Source: Pithys albifrons albifrons (Eukaryota; Chordata; Aves; Passeriformes; Thamnophilidae). From it: 64,000 bases of DNA. The notes under the pieces are model-generated. The model saw nothing but the letters and a program-made list of their open reading frames with translations. It had not been told where the DNA came from and ran no database searches. Both the position numbers and the translations under genes were made by a program. Shown one piece after another: positions 13,251 through 25,706 of this stretch (position 1 is its first letter; the number at the start of each line of letters is the position of its first letter). The stretch is taken from NCBI RefSeq assembly GCF_047495875.1, contig NC_092497.1:68355511-68419510 (forward strand), written 5' to 3'.

Positions 13251-13825
13251 AGAAAAGTACAAAGATTAGTGTCTACGGAGACATTGTTCTGTCTTCTCTT
13301 TCATATGGGTCTGAATCATGGGTCATCTAGCACCACCACCTGCGGCTTCTCGAACGCTTCCACCACCGCTGCCTCCGTTCAATCCTAAACATCCACTGGT
13401 CTGATTACATGACCAATGTGTCTGTTCTTGAACAGGCAGGGGTCAGCAGTATCAAGACCATGCTGATGAGAACGCAGCTGCGCTGGGCAGGGCACGTCTC
13501 CAGGACGGAGGATCACCACCTCCCGAAGATTGTGCTCTATGGTGAACTCGCCACCGGCTGCCGCAAGAGAGTAGCCCCGAAGAAGAGATGCAAGGACGGG
13601 AACAGCACCTCAGCCTTGGCCATATTGACTGCCACCAATGGTCCACTCTGGCCTCCAATCGGGATTCATGGAGACACACCGTTCACGACGCTGCTGCTTC
13701 CTTTGAGAATGCACGGAGAGTCAGTCTTGTGGAGAAAAGGCAATGCAGAAAGAACCGTTTCTTGCCAATATCACCCAGGGAGACGTTCTGCTGTGCCTTT
13801 TGTGACCAGAGCTGCCTATCCCGTA
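13200..13825 (+). pseudogene. RTE-like polyprotein C-terminus with zinc-finger-like end, frameshifted
   Basis: Downstream of the internal deletion the frame encodes WSNKHLKKSTKISVY and SYGSESWVI, then an in-frame stop at about 13328. A second frame (13409-13834) gives QLRWAGHVSRTEDHHLPK and ELATGCRKRVAPKKRCKD. A third (13588-13908) gives HIDCHQWSTLASNRDSWRHT and a Cys-x2-Cys segment, CAFCDQSCLSRNQV, resembling the terminal zinc-finger motif of this LINE group. The switches of frame show at least two indels. The RT catalytic core expected before this segment is absent. Confidence 0.75.
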
Positions 13826-14235
13826 ACCAAGTGACCTCAGCCACTCTCTTATGCCTTGGCCTTAGGGCCTTTCAATACCTTGATCACCCTCTTCTGGATG
13901 TACTCTAATAATGTGATGTCATTCTTGTACTGGTGAGCCCACAACTACTGGCCACACCAACACAGTGTACAGCAGGACGATAACCTCACTTGACTGGCTG
14001 ATGATGATTTTCCTGATGCCTACCAGGACACAGCTGATCCTTTTGGCTGCCATGGCAGTGCTGACTCATATTCAGCTTCTAATGACCAAGATCCCTAATC
14101 TTTTCCTGCAGGGTCACTCCCCAGTCTGTCATTCCCTAGTCCGTATGTATAACCAGGATTACACTATCCCGGGTAGAGAATCTGGCATTGGCTCCTGTTC
14201 AATTTCGTATAACTGGTGACTGCCCAGCTCTCTAG
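13826..14235 (-). mobile_element. Old CR1 fragment, 5' continuation of the split copy
   Basis: On the minus strand this continues the CR1 interrupted at 11395. Recognisable antisense CR1 text includes 'aagtgacctcagccactctc', 'accctcttctggatgtactc', 'tgactggctgatgatg' and the block around 'tgcccagctctctagtccac'. It encodes the degraded C-terminal part of CR1 RT in reverse. It fades out near 14235 into unique AT-rich DNA. Confidence 0.82.
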
Positions 14236-14756
14236 TCCACCCACAATTTTACGTCCTAGAGGAAGTGTTCCTCCTAGTTTAGTATAGCTTTACAATACTA
14301 TTAAAATTCGATTATAATATAATAATACCAAAGAAGAAAAGTATTTCAGGATTCTCATTCACTTCATCTACCTCATTAGTAGCTCTCTACCATTTATAAC
14401 CAGAGTTTACCTCCCGCTAAACTGATTTAATTCGTATTAAACTGTGTGGTTTACCTGTAATGCAGTTCCTTGCTAGAAACAGTGAACAGTGAGAAGTTTA
14501 CAGTTCTGTTTGAAGCAGCCCTAAATTCACCTTACAGTATATGATTACATTTGCCTATGGTTATATGGGTGCTTTTTCTAGATTTCTGTTCCTATTCATG
14601 TCTTCCGTAACTTCTGGTCTTTTAGCTGGATACTCACCTATTAGCACTGCAAATACATTAGCTGGATGTCACTGGCCTGTGTAAATGAGGGTGTAGGAGC
14701 AGATTGGGTAGATCTGAGTCAACTTAATTGTGAGGTCATCTAGACATTCAGGTGTT

Positions 14757-14824
14757 TCGGTGGGGGTTTTCTTGGTGGTTTTTTGTTGGTGTTTTTTTTG
14801 TTTGTTTGGGTTTTTTTGTTTTTG

Positions 14825-14855
<31 letters not shown>

Positions 14856-14857
14856 GT
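14757..14857. repeat. T/G-rich tract with (TTTTG)n
   Basis: About 100 bases are almost only T and G on the + strand, ending in six or so copies of TTTTG. It is one of more than a dozen similar tracts in the window. An apparent frame through it is low-complexity and not a gene. Confidence 0.85.
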
Positions 14858-17800
14858 GCTAGGCTCATATAACAAGAGTTATGTAGAAGATCTGGATCAT
14901 TATTTTTATTCCAGTGAACAGTGAAGGGTCAGAAAATTTGAGATCCAGCCATAAATTTTCAGAAGTATAATATTTTCTATATCACAAGTCAAATCTAAAT
15001 CTATTCTTTCATACTGGTTTCTTCTATCTATTCTTTCTGTGATACATTTTTAGCTTTAACCAACTTTTGCCACCAATGTCTGGCAGCCTTCAATCTCTGT
15101 CAATCATTCCTTTTAGCCAAACTTTCTTACTGTTAACTGTACTCATTTGAAAAGTATACCCTGTAATATCCTTTGTTTGGATGTAAGCAGTTGTACTACA
15201 GAATGTTCAGAATTATTCTTTTAATACAAAGTGTTCCAAAGAGATGCAGAATATTTACAGAGACCGTGATTGGTTGTGGAAAAAAAGTCTAGAAAGTCTA
15301 GAAAGGCTTTTTAGACTTTTTGGGGCTTCTTTTGTTTTAATGTACTTACACTTTTTGCAATTTGTGATCAAGAAAACTATGAGAAGTACTAGACCCAAAT
15401 TTACAGAATTTGTTCAAGAAATAGAAGAAATACATAACGTCTATACGATTTTCGGACATGGACAAAATTTTCATTTAGGCTGTGCTAGGTAATATTAGTG
15501 ACAGACACAGAAATATGAGTTAAGTGAAATATGTATTAAGTGAAATATGCACTGACACAATACAACTAAGTAAAACAAGGATGCTAAATAAATAGAACCT
15601 TTTTATCTGCACATTAAAGTACAAAGATGATACAAATTTGTATATACAAAGAAGCTAGACAAGAAACTTACTTCACACATTTACTAAAAATAAGATTTAT
15701 GTAGTTGGATAGCAAATCTAGTCTCTGTTCTTTCAGGATTATATTTTGCATTTCAGGGGAATGCAACTGGTAACTAAGAATCCCACTGCCATAAATACTA
15801 TTCATAGGTAAACATTCCCTGCTCTGATCATATATAACATCAGGAAAAATATTCTGTGTCCTGATGATTTTAGGATGTAAATGAACAGAAAATTCAAATA
15901 GAGACATCAGAAGCATTGTCTACATTTTACAGTCAGTAAACCAGAGCAAAGAGATTTGCTGACATTTTTCTACTCTGTATGCAGGTGCTATTGCCTTTGA
16001 CACAGGGATTCAGACTGAAAAGTTCTCATAATAAAGGAAAAAAGCTTCTCTCCTAACATACAGCCAGGGCTTCAGAGAAACCATTTAGTTTACTGGGCTT
16101 CTATTGGATATTTAATAATGAGGGGTTTGTAAAAGACATGTCCTCTAAAACAAAACAGGAAAAAATACAGAATTTTCTTCATACACTCTTTCTAACTGCC
16201 ATCAAAGAGCAGTGATTCAAACCCTGCCAGCCATGGCTGCGATTGAACTAATGACTTAGAAGTGAAAAGACTTTATAGTCTATTGCTAATCTCCTGAGTT
16301 ATCTGGGTTTTCAACCCCTTTTTAAAGCTATATTTACTGGGATCAGAACAGTTGCCCTTCTTGGAATACATTTTATGCTGCAGGCCACAGTCCAGAGTTC
16401 AAGAGTCTTCCATTTGAAAAACAGCAAGTCATAGAGTGTCTGTACAGTTGCCTTCTGAAAACAGGGTGAAAACTTGCCTATCCAAATAACAGGATAAAAT
16501 TAAAAAGTCTTCATCCTGTCTTAGATATCTCACCTTTATGAATGAATGTATAAATACAAATACCTTCTATTTTATCTTATATGTATTTTTTCACATTTAT
16601 TTATCTATCTTCATAAACAATAGACAAGGTTGAGCAAAATAACTTAAAAAAAACCCTCAAAGACAACAAAATTTACTTTTATAGTACTGTGTTAGCTACT
16701 GGAACAAATGAAAAAAATATGTTGTGAAAGAAATAAAGACATGAAAGAGAGGAAGAGATTATTTGAATCAGTAAGCTATGTTTATTTTTGTAAAAAAATT
16801 ATGTCACTCTGATACAACCCATTTCAGAAAGTTAGTGGCCATTTCATAGGATATATGTAATATACTTCTCCATTTTCTGTCTTCTGCAGTTCAGAACTAT
16901 TATTTATTCTCTCAAAGTACTTGAAATTGAGAACAACTGTTATATCCAGATTTAAATAATATCCTTCTTATATCATGATCTTCATATTTGTTTTGAAATT
17001 CATGCTGCATCTTTCCAAGTGTATGGAGGTGTAACCTTGCGAGTAATCACACACAAATGTATTTCTGAATTCCAATGCTGAAATTCAGCAGCATACCCAG
17101 CATGGGATTGAGCACAGATGCAGGGGTCAGTTGTATATTGTCAGACATATTTTCGGTAGCAGAGAAGCACTGAACAGAAGCAGTTTTGCTGCACATGCCA
17201 GATGCAAATTGTAATGGTGATGAATGAATTCTAGTCCCTAATAGTTGTAATGAAGAATATGCAGTCATAGTGAAAAATTCCACTGAGAGGAAAAATAGCA
17301 TTGCCTACTCACTTGGAGTGAGCCTGCTCCTGCATCTAGACATATTCAATTCTTTCTAGGTATGGAGTAGACCGTAATCTTAGCCCGAATAACAGCAGTT
17401 GTGTCATACTAACATGCTGTCATTTGATTTCTATGTCCTTTTCCGTGGTCATAACTGATACCTGTTCTGACATAAGTCTGACAGACATCTAGAAAAAAGG
17501 TGCACAATTACTAAGCAGTATCACAGCAATTTCTTTTCTCTTAAGTATACTAACATATTTTGTTTGAGCACTGCTCCTTTGAGGATTGGAAAAAGTTGCT
17601 AAAATCCAGAAAGTACAAAGACAGAGAAAAAATTTCTTTGGATTTGTGTTTCCCAGTGTTTCCAACTTTCATGTTATCACCACACTGATGCTTGGTGTAT
17701 GTTAAACTGTCACTAGCACTATTATAACCTCAGTGCAAGTATTTCCAGGACATATGTGAGATTGTGTTTCTTGCTGCGTCTGGGGATGCACAGCAGGTAT

Positions 17801-20469
17801 GGGCATTTTTATGTGTAGGACTCTCCCTCAGTTTTGTGTGAGAGATTATGTCTGTTGTTCATGGTTGATGTGGAAAAACGAACAGGATAATATTCAGAAC
17901 ATTTGTTACTTCTCTTACATTTTCACCACTGGTGTGGCAAGACTCACATCCTGAGTCTTTATAGAGCCTATGCTCCATCTTAGCTCTTAATCTTGGAAGA
18001 TGAGATTTGAAGCCCTTTTAAATCCTGCTCAGAGCTTCTTTGCTCAGATGGAAAGGGATAATAGATAAATAACAGCTAGAATTAACTATGCAGTAAAGAT
18101 ATACACTGTCTAGGAAAATCTGCAGAAAGTGAGTTATTGTTTTGACTGAACCCCTAAGTGGTTTAAAAAATGTGTTTTCTAAAAATGTTAAGATGTATCT
18201 TTTTTTTTTCCTGACTTATTTTCACCCTCAGGTTATTTTAGTCATTTAAAAAGCAGGGTAGAGCTCTAACCTTTATGTATGAATATCTATTCAGCTGGAA
18301 AACAATCTATTTGCAACTGCAATTCCTCCAAGAGTCACATCATAAGTTACAGTCTGTGAACATCATCACATCTAAAATACAGTGACTCTCCAGCAATTTG
18401 AATTTTCTTAGAGAGTCTGTATTCCTAGGAAATTTTAAACTGTATTCAATGGAGTACGAAGAAGGAAAAGTAAATTATATTCAGTCCAGTATTATTGAAA
18501 TCTTCTGATAATCAAGTTATGAAACTTAAAAGTCTGTGGAGTCATGTTTTTAAAATCTGACCTTTATATTCATAGAATATAAATGGTGGCTTCTGTTTCT
18601 TCAAATATTGATGTCACCAGAACCACTTTCCTGTTTTAGGAGATTTGTAGTTGAAAAATATTTAGATGTAAAGACTATTCCCCAAAGGCTTTAAAAAGAC
18701 TGGATGCTATTCCAATACTCCATCTCACACCATTGAAGTCTTTTGGCGTCTCAACATCATGCTATCCTGCATGAAGAAGACATGATACAAAAAATTATGA
18801 GAAAAAAACTTTCAACAAACTATTTCTAGGAATATTCAGTGCTGGCAGTCTATACAAAACTAATTTGAAGAACACAGAGAGACACAAATGTATTCAGCCA
18901 TACGTCTACACTGGCTAAACCCTTTTAATTTCAAGTTAAGTTCAAACATTTTTACATTATTTATTCACACAATTGTTTTGCACCTAAGCCTGGAGCACAA
19001 TACCAAAAGAGAGTACATGGGCAGGTATAATTTCCTGAGGGAGTCCTCAAGATGACTGGGAAGTCAGAAGCCTCATTCCAGTTAGCTTCCTCCTGATCTC
19101 TCCCAGTCTCATTTTATGCAGCTGATTTTAACTTATATTTTAAGGATTATTTTTAAGACTTCTTCAGTATTTTGTGGACCTGCTATTTTGTGATAGCCAT
19201 ACATTCCACAAATGACAGATGTAGTGTAATATTTCGATGGAAGGCATTTTTGATACCAGGATAAAACTCATATTACTGTATCTTGAAATATTTACATCAA
19301 TTTTCCTGTAAATTAAACCAAGTTTCTTAAGACTTTTATTAGAATAGTTTAACATTTTTCAGGATATTTTAAACTATTTTATTTGATTAAACACTGTTGT
19401 ACACTTTTCTTCATCAGCCTTATGACTTTTATTGTGCTCAGCATTTCTGGTGGTTTGTCAGCTAAATTAGAGCAAATAAATCTTTACACAGATTTAAGAC
19501 AGGCCTTCAGGTCTTCTTCAAAAGGTTATAATAATGAAAGTAGCAGGGAGTTTAAAAGGACAGAGAAAGAGACACATTGCACTGTCCCAAACACCCAAAG
19601 ATACGCTTAAAAAAAAAATTAATTTTGATGTTTGAAAACTTGAAACTGTAGCTACAGAATGCCACAGAGTAGAACAAATATGCAAGTATTTAAAAGTGGC
19701 ATGTGCAATTTCATAACATTCTTCTGGCAATTCACGCAGTGCAAAGCAACACAAAAAGAACACCATCAAGCAATCCATTAAGGAGAAACTAATTTATGTC
19801 TTGAGTTCTGACAAAACTGCATGGGTTCTTCTTTTTACCATCTTCTTTAGCCACAAAAAATACCCTTAAAAATATTTCTGCTGACTTTGGAATGGTGTAC
19901 ATTTTCAGCAGAAATCATGGATACTGTGGATAAGGCATCCACTGGATATCCTTTGTATTCTGTATTTTGGGGAAAGTTATGTTTTGCTTTAATGCTTAAA
20001 AATTTTTTTAAATAACTTATTTTGCCACTTTTGAGCAGAAGGAATAAGCATTAGTGGATCTCCAACTATTATATGTCACTTAAAATTTATACATCTGCAC
20101 ATCTCTGGGCAGATCATTTGCCTTTGTTAGTAATACTTGTTATAAGTTAATTCCTGCTGTTTTTTCTAAATAAGCCATTATTCAATTTAGTGTAAATGTT
20201 TCAGTTTTATCTTAATATTGAAATTCCTCCCCTAGAACTACCCTGGCCTGATTTATGCATGTGGCTATATCTATCATCATTATTATAACACTGCATCATG
20301 CTTAACAAGTAGTGAACTCTTTCTTACCACAGCTTTCTAGCATAGCAAAGCGATCGCTCATGCTGTTTGATTTGTAATTGTAGCAAAAGTTTTTGATCCA
20401 TGCTCCTGAATAAGCATTGAAAAAAAATCTCATTAAAAATTTAAATTTATAGCAGATTCCTTTGTTATT

Positions 20470-20608
20470 TTGGTTTGCGGATTTTTTTTTCTGGTTGATT
20501 AATTTATTGGGTTTCGTGGTTTTGTTGTTTCCTCTTTGTTGTTTTTCTGGTTTTGCTGGGTTTTGGGTTTTGTGTTGTTTTTTTTTTTGGTTGGTTCGTT
20601 TTTTTTTA
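20470..20608. repeat. T/G-rich low-complexity tract
   Basis: Around 140 bases of nearly pure T and G on the + strand, with GGTT, GTTTT and long T runs but no fixed unit. It has the same composition as the other T/G tracts listed in the findings. Confidence 0.8.
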
Positions 20609-21408
20609 ATTGGAACATATTAAAAAACTAAGGGAGAATCTAAAGATGGATGGAGAAATGCATACTCTAAAATCTTCTCAGGACAAGAAGGGATTTAAGT
20701 ACTTCACTTTGGTGATGTAAATATTAGCAATTAGCAGCGTGACAATGAAGTTGCCATCATCAGGTTTCAAAACCAACTTTAAGTAAATGAATGACAAAAG
20801 GCTTCTTTTTGTTTGTTTGTTTGTTTTGTCTGAAGATTCAGTACAGTAAGTCTGTGTCCATCCAGAGTTGACACAGATTTTGAAACCAGAGTTTAATGGA
20901 AATGTGTCCTATGTTGCCAAGTAAATTGTAAGAATTGTAAGAAAATGCTTTGCAACTCAGTACTTTCAGAGCATGTCTGAGATAAAATAGTTCCTCCTGT
21001 AACTATGATAATATACTTAATTTATTGTTGTTATTCTTTCAGCAAGACTCCCATACAGTACAAAAATAGGGAATATAAAACGAATTGGAATTTGTTTCAA
21101 AACAGGACATTCGCATGTGTATAACACAGATGTATTTAAACAAATGTTTGAGCAAAATGCTGATCTGAATACTATGTGATATTTATATGGAAAATGGAAG
21201 CATGACTGGAAAATATATGTTAACTATGTGGGTCCTAAGGAGCTCATGCACTTCACACCTTTCCCATAAGGAATTTAGATGAGCCACTAATTTACAGCCT
21301 GAACAGACCACAGAGATCCATCAGCCCTCCCAGTCAGCCTGTCCGGTGTTTCTCTGTGTTGCACTATACCTCTTTTCTCATATCTGATGGTGCCTTTTAG
21401 GATATTTG

Positions 21409-21529
21409 TGGGGTTTTGTTGGTTGGTTGGTTTGGTGTTTTGGTTTGGTATTTTAGTGGGGAGGGGAGGGTTTGTGTGTGGGGGGGGTTGTTGTTTTGTT
21501 TGTTTGTTTGTTTGTTTTGGGTTTTTTTA
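21409..21529. repeat. T/G-rich tract with G-quadruplex potential on + strand
   Basis: A T/G tract begins with GGTT repeats. It contains four clustered G runs at 21458-21461, 21463-21466, 21468-21470 and 21480-21487, followed by TTTG repeats. The G-run spacing fits the usual intramolecular quadruplex rule. Confidence 0.75.
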
Positions 21530-21771
21530 ATGGATGTGAAAAAGTTGTGTTTTTATTTGATAAACTTGAAGATTTCTACTGTAAAGATTTCAGTTGTCAT
21601 CCCTGTTTGTACTTCTTTAGGCCAAAGTGTTAAGTTATTCTCACAGACCACATCTTCTTTCTACTTCCTTTCTCTGTACACCCTCTGATTACTCTCCTGA
21701 AGTGCAATGTCAGATCTGGAAAAACCCTCAGTGTAATTATATCTTAGGTTTTACAAGATGTCCTCCTTTTT

Positions 21772-21840
21772 TTTCTTTCTTTCCCCCCCCACCCTCACCC
21801 CCACCCTCTCAAACCCCCGCCCCCGCTCCCCCCATCTTCC
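21772..21840 (-). repeat. C-rich block, G-quadruplex potential on minus strand
   Basis: After a T/C run, 21783-21833 contains at least six runs of three to eight C separated by one to four bases, so the minus strand carries matching G runs. This is a strong quadruplex-type pattern. It lies about 300 bases from the + strand G cluster at 21458-21487. Confidence 0.75.
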
Positions 21841-23188
21841 ACACAGTATTAACTTTACAGAAAATTTCATGTTTTGTTTAGATTCAGTAACATCCAGGAA
21901 TCTGGAGGAGGAAAATAACATGTAAGAGACTTTCCATAAAAGTAAATCTGCCCCCTTCAAACTCATGTTTCAATAGCATTCATTGTGGATCCATTAATCT
22001 TATCCAAACATAAATGTAAATTTTCTGTAGAAACTGTTAAAATAAGCCCAGAATTCCTGTACCAGAGAATGACAACACAACAAATTAGAAGGGTTTTTTT
22101 TTCAGCCAAGGATATTGCAGTAAAAGAAAAGCAAAAAAATCCATATAATATAACCTTCACAAATTTTCATCCTATTCAGAAAATTACTCAGCAAATATTG
22201 TTGGTCTTAAATTCTGGCATATTCATAAAAGGAATGAAACAGTGTTGTAATCAATGGCTCCCAGCTATGCTACAACCTGTTGCTTCATCTGAACAATGCT
22301 ATTGGTGTTCATTGAATTAATTCATGTTACTCCAGAGAACTGCTCACTTGTATGACAACACTGAGAGATTCCAAGCTGCTGACTCATTCACGCAAAATTC
22401 TACTACTTTATTTGATCTTGTGGCAATATTTGAGGGAAATTCAGCACTATGGTAAAATGCAATGTTCACTGACTTTTATAGACCTCTGACTTATGTTTTC
22501 CAGAGCATGTACATATGTCCTCTCCCTAGTCACCCATATTCTTTTGGGGAACCCACTACCTTTACATAATGGAGCAAGAACACTGTAAGTTCTTCCAGAG
22601 GAACTATGCAGGCTGCAGTGCTCAAGGCAAATGAATCCCTAGCAATTTTAAACCATTTTGTTGTACAGAGGCAGAAGATGTAGAAGAGGAAAGAATTGTA
22701 ATGTTGTACAAGGCTGTATTTGCCCATTGCTAATTTGTTAATTAGTTTTATCTGTGGCACAAACCTACATGGCAGGCATAAAATGTATGTCCCAGACGGG
22801 CCTGGAGATTAGTGGATTCTAACATCCTTTCCATAGTGCTAGTGGATTCTGTTTGTCTAGCAGCTCTGTTTTTCACCTAATACAATATCTTGCTTGATCT
22901 CAGCTACTGTGATTGGTGTCGATGAAAATGAAGTATGTGTTCTTGCTTTGATGAATATAGTGCAAGCAAGCTGACCTAAATAGAATAGTACATTTGCATT
23001 CAGCTCCAGTAGAAATTACTTTAAGGTTTTGGCCCAGAAATATGTATGGCTAATCAGTGAGCCAGAACAAACAGTCTCCATTACTGAATACGGGTCCTAT
23101 TTGGAAAGGCAAATAGCCAGCCTTCCTTTTGACATTTTCTATTTTGGGAGATTTCTGATATAGGTCCTCTTAAAAGTAAAATGACATC

Positions 23189-23822
23189 TGTTGTGGGTTT
23201 GGCCAGATGGGCCTAAATTTAAGTTTTAAAAGTTCAGCTAGGCCTGGGAATTGTCAGCTGACTTGAGCTGGGCTGAGCTAGCTAACAGCTGACTTCTTCC
23301 AGCTAATAATATTGTATTCCATACCATATTGCATCATCTCCAAAGAGGTAAGAGCTGGTGTGTGGGTGTGGCTTAGGGAGTTGCTTCACAGCTGTGGTGC
23401 CAGCAAGACACTCTGCCGTCCCAGGAGGGATGGGGAGGCCCAAGCCTGGAGCACCGGCTTACCATCATGTTATCTTAGGGAAGTAAAATGTTTGTTCTTA
23501 GCTCTTCTCTCTGCTTAAGTCTGTCTCTGAAGAATTGACTTCTCTAGAATGATTTGTAGTTAAAATGGTAGAATTTGTGTTTACTGGGAAGTGGGAAATT
23601 ATTTCTTGTTATACATAACTTGTGTAAGTGTGTGTTATATTGTAGTTTCTTCTTAATTTTCTCTTTTCTGCATAAATACATATAGTTAGTTTCAGCATAA
23701 ACTTGGTCTGAAGGATTTTTTTTTCCTCTCTCTCTTCTTTTTTCCCTTAGCTTGTTGGGAGGAGGAGGAACCCTTTTCCCTCTGTCCTGGACAGTTGGCA
23801 TTTTGCCAGCTCAACAAGGACA
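23189..23822 (+). mobile_element. Solo LTR, TGTTATGGG-type ERV family, 5-bp TSD
   Basis: A 634-base LTR starts 'tgttgtgggtttggccagat' and ends 'ctcaacaaggaca', with TG...CA termini. It is flanked by the perfect 5-bp duplication ACATC (23184-23188 and 23823-23827). The length equals that of the paired LTRs of the provirus at 37991-40579, and the sequence aligns along its whole length with scattered substitutions, so this is an older member of the same subfamily. A TATA-like 'ataaatacatatag' lies near its 3' end. The lack of internal sequence between single TSDs indicates LTR-LTR recombination. Confidence 0.92.
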
Positions 23823-23827
23823 ACATC

Positions 23828-24096
23828 AAAAGTTTAACATGGAAAATAGGATACAAAATTATAGTGTTCTCTTTCTAAAATGTTGTGGTTTTTTTATTGA
23901 AGTAGCATTAAATCATCCTTTTATATATACGTTTGCTCAGCCAGGCAGCATTGGATGATGTGTTGAAATGAACTTGGAACACATATACCATAGAATTTCA
24001 ATGTGTAAAATAATTAAATATTAAATGTAATAAAGAAAGTGAATTCAGTGTATAACACACTCTCCATGTCACAGACAAGTCTGCTTTACTTGTCTG

Positions 24097-24157
<61 letters not shown>

Positions 24158-24694
24158 TAGTGAACTTAAAGAAGATAATAAAACAGATGGTAAAAAATTA
24201 TTTTAATTGTGAAAACTGGTACATTTGATAAACACTGTCAATCCAGGACTCCTACTAACTCACAATGAAGTTGCTAAGTTTATGACTGAAGGCTCTGAAC
24301 CCTGATTCACATTTCCTTCCCAGAGGGTTTTCCAAAGCAACCTATCAAAAGATGTCTCTGCACCTTTTTCTGTATGGCCTCAATATCATTACAGTTTCTG
24401 AGCTCAGTCTTTCATTTTAAGATTATATAGACTTTCCTTGAGCATCCACACTGAAGGGCAGGGTTGTGTGGGTAGTAGCCAATCACTTCTGTGAAACTGT
24501 TCAATCCTTCATTCCATTCTGCACCAAAAGTGATTGGCACATGCGGTCTGTAAGAATATCTTTCTGTGTTTGGTACGGTGATTGAAAAAATTGATTCTTT
24601 AATTTTGCAATCCAGGAAAGCATGAAAAAAGAGATGCTGCTAGTAGTAGTTCCAGTATTATCTAAGTCTATACTAAATCTCTGGCATTGAACAA
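23828..24694. other. AT-rich non-coding interval
   Basis: No gene seen. It contains the TCTA microsatellite listed separately and then ordinary AT-rich sequence up to the CCCTT satellite. Confidence 0.6.
24095..24155. repeat. (TCTA)n microsatellite
   Basis: About fifteen uninterrupted TCTA tetranucleotides follow a short TGTC lead-in. Such pure arrays are usually length-polymorphic. Confidence 0.97.
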
Positions 24695-24695
24695 A

Positions 24696-25690
24696 CCCTT
24701 CCCTTCCCTTCCCTTCCCTTCCCTTCCCTTCCCTTCCCTTCCCTTCCCTTCCCTTCCCTTCCCTTCCCTTCCCTTCCCTTCCCTTCCCTTCCCTTCCCTT
24801 CCCTTCCCTTCCCTTCCCTTCCCTTCCCTTCCCTTCCCTTCCCTTCCCTTCCCTTCCCTTCCCTTCCCTTCCCTTCCCTTCCCTTCCCTTCCCTTCCCTT
24901 CCCTTCCCTTCCCTTCCCTTCCCTTCCCTTCCCTAACCTTCCCTTCCCTTCCCTAACCTTCCCTTCCCTAACCTTCCCTTCCCTAACCTTCCTAACCTTC
25001 CCTAACCTTCCCTTCCCTAACCTTCCCTAACCTTCTCTTCCCTAACCTTCCCTAACCTTACCTTCCCTAACCTTACCTTCCCTAACCTTACCTTCCCTAA
25101 CCTTACCTTCCCTAACCTTACCCTCCCTAACCTTCCCAAACCTTTCCAAACCTTTCCAAACCTTCCCAAACCTTCCCTTCCCAACATTCCCTAACATTCC
25201 CTTCCCTAACCTCCCCTTTCCAAACCTTCCCCTCCCTTCCCTTTCCAAAACTTCCCTTCCCTTCCTTTCCCAAACCTTCCCCCTTCTGCCTTCCCCCTTC
25301 CTCCTTCCCCCCCCCTTTCCCTTTCCCTTTCCCTTTCTCTTTCCCTTTCCCTTTCCCTTTCCCTTTCCCTTTCCCTTTCCCTTTCCCTTTCCCTTTCCCT
25401 TTCCCTTTCCCTTTCCCTTTCATTTCCCTTTCTCTTTCCCTTTCCCCTTTCCCTTCCATAACTTTCCCTAATCTTCCCTTCCGCAATCTTCCCTAACCTT
25501 CCCAAATCTTCCCAAACCTTCCCTTCCCAAATCTTTCCTTCCTAAATCTTTCCTTCTCTTATGTTCCAAAACCTTCCATTTGTAAACCTTCCCAAACCTT
25601 TCTAGACTTCCCCAAACTGTCCCTACCTAAACCTTCTCAAACCTTTTTAAACATTGCCTTCCCAAACCTTCCTTCCTTTTCCATGTCCTT
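24696..25690. repeat. Polypyrimidine satellite: CCCTT, CCCTAACCTT and CCCTTT zones
   Basis: Nearly 1 kb of almost pure pyrimidine on the + strand falls into ordered zones. 24696-24930 is a perfect CCCTT array of 47 copies. 24931-25135 mixes CCCTT with ten-base units CCCTAACCTT and CCCTAACCTTA-like variants. 25136-25312 is degenerate with CCAAACCTT units. 25313-25455 is a CCCTTT array with a few T or C changes. 25456-25690 decays into CCAAACCTTCC-type units. The CCCTAA words equal the C-strand telomere hexamer, but they never occur back to back, so this is not canonical telomeric DNA. Frames through it are artefacts of the repeat. Confidence 0.97.
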
Positions 25691-25706
25691 GAGGAGATAT
25701 TTTTCC

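Larger units (their letters stand above)
11396..13825 (+). mobile_element. RTE-like non-LTR retrotransposon, RT core deleted, nested in CR1
   Basis: An approximately 2.4-kb element of higher GC than its surroundings sits inside an antisense CR1. It has a roughly 750-base 5' untranslated region (11396-12149), a 366-codon endonuclease ORF (12150-13250), and then the C-terminal end of the polyprotein (about 13200-13825). Near 13190-13225 the sequence jumps from just after the endonuclease linker to a segment that in related elements lies after the RT palm and thumb, so nearly all of RT is gone. This is a deletion derivative that could move only in trans. AviRTE is the obvious bird candidate, but I cannot exclude another RTE/Rex-like family. 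Exact ends and a target-site duplication are not clear. Confidence 0.78.
14236..23188. other. AT-rich non-coding interval with T/G-rich tracts
   Basis: No gene or complete mobile element is recognisable. T/G-rich low-complexity tracts lie at 14757-14857 (ending in TTTTG repeats), 20470-20608, 20803-20829 and 21409-21529. A C-rich block lies at 21772-21840. Short inverted repeats such as 15282-15291 with 15312-15321 and a doubled 16-base unit near 15522-15553 occur. A stretch near 21295-21375 vaguely resembles antisense CR1, but too weakly to call. Confidence 0.6.

Noticed and set aside
14669..14924. Small frames rich in Phe/Cys/Val or Lys/Gln/Thr over T/G tracts
   Set aside because: Low-complexity translation of the T/G repeat.
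24687..24956. Open frame encoding repeated PFPSL units over the CCCTT array
   Set aside because: It is the direct translation of a five-base repeat with no stop in any frame; no start context or domain.
24931..25135. Interstitial telomere sequence
   Set aside because: CCCTAA occurs only as single hexamers inside ten-base units and never as consecutive telomere repeats.
25042..25505. Minus-strand frames encoding Lys/Glu/Arg/Gly repeats
   Set aside because: Artefact of the purine strand of the polypyrimidine satellite.
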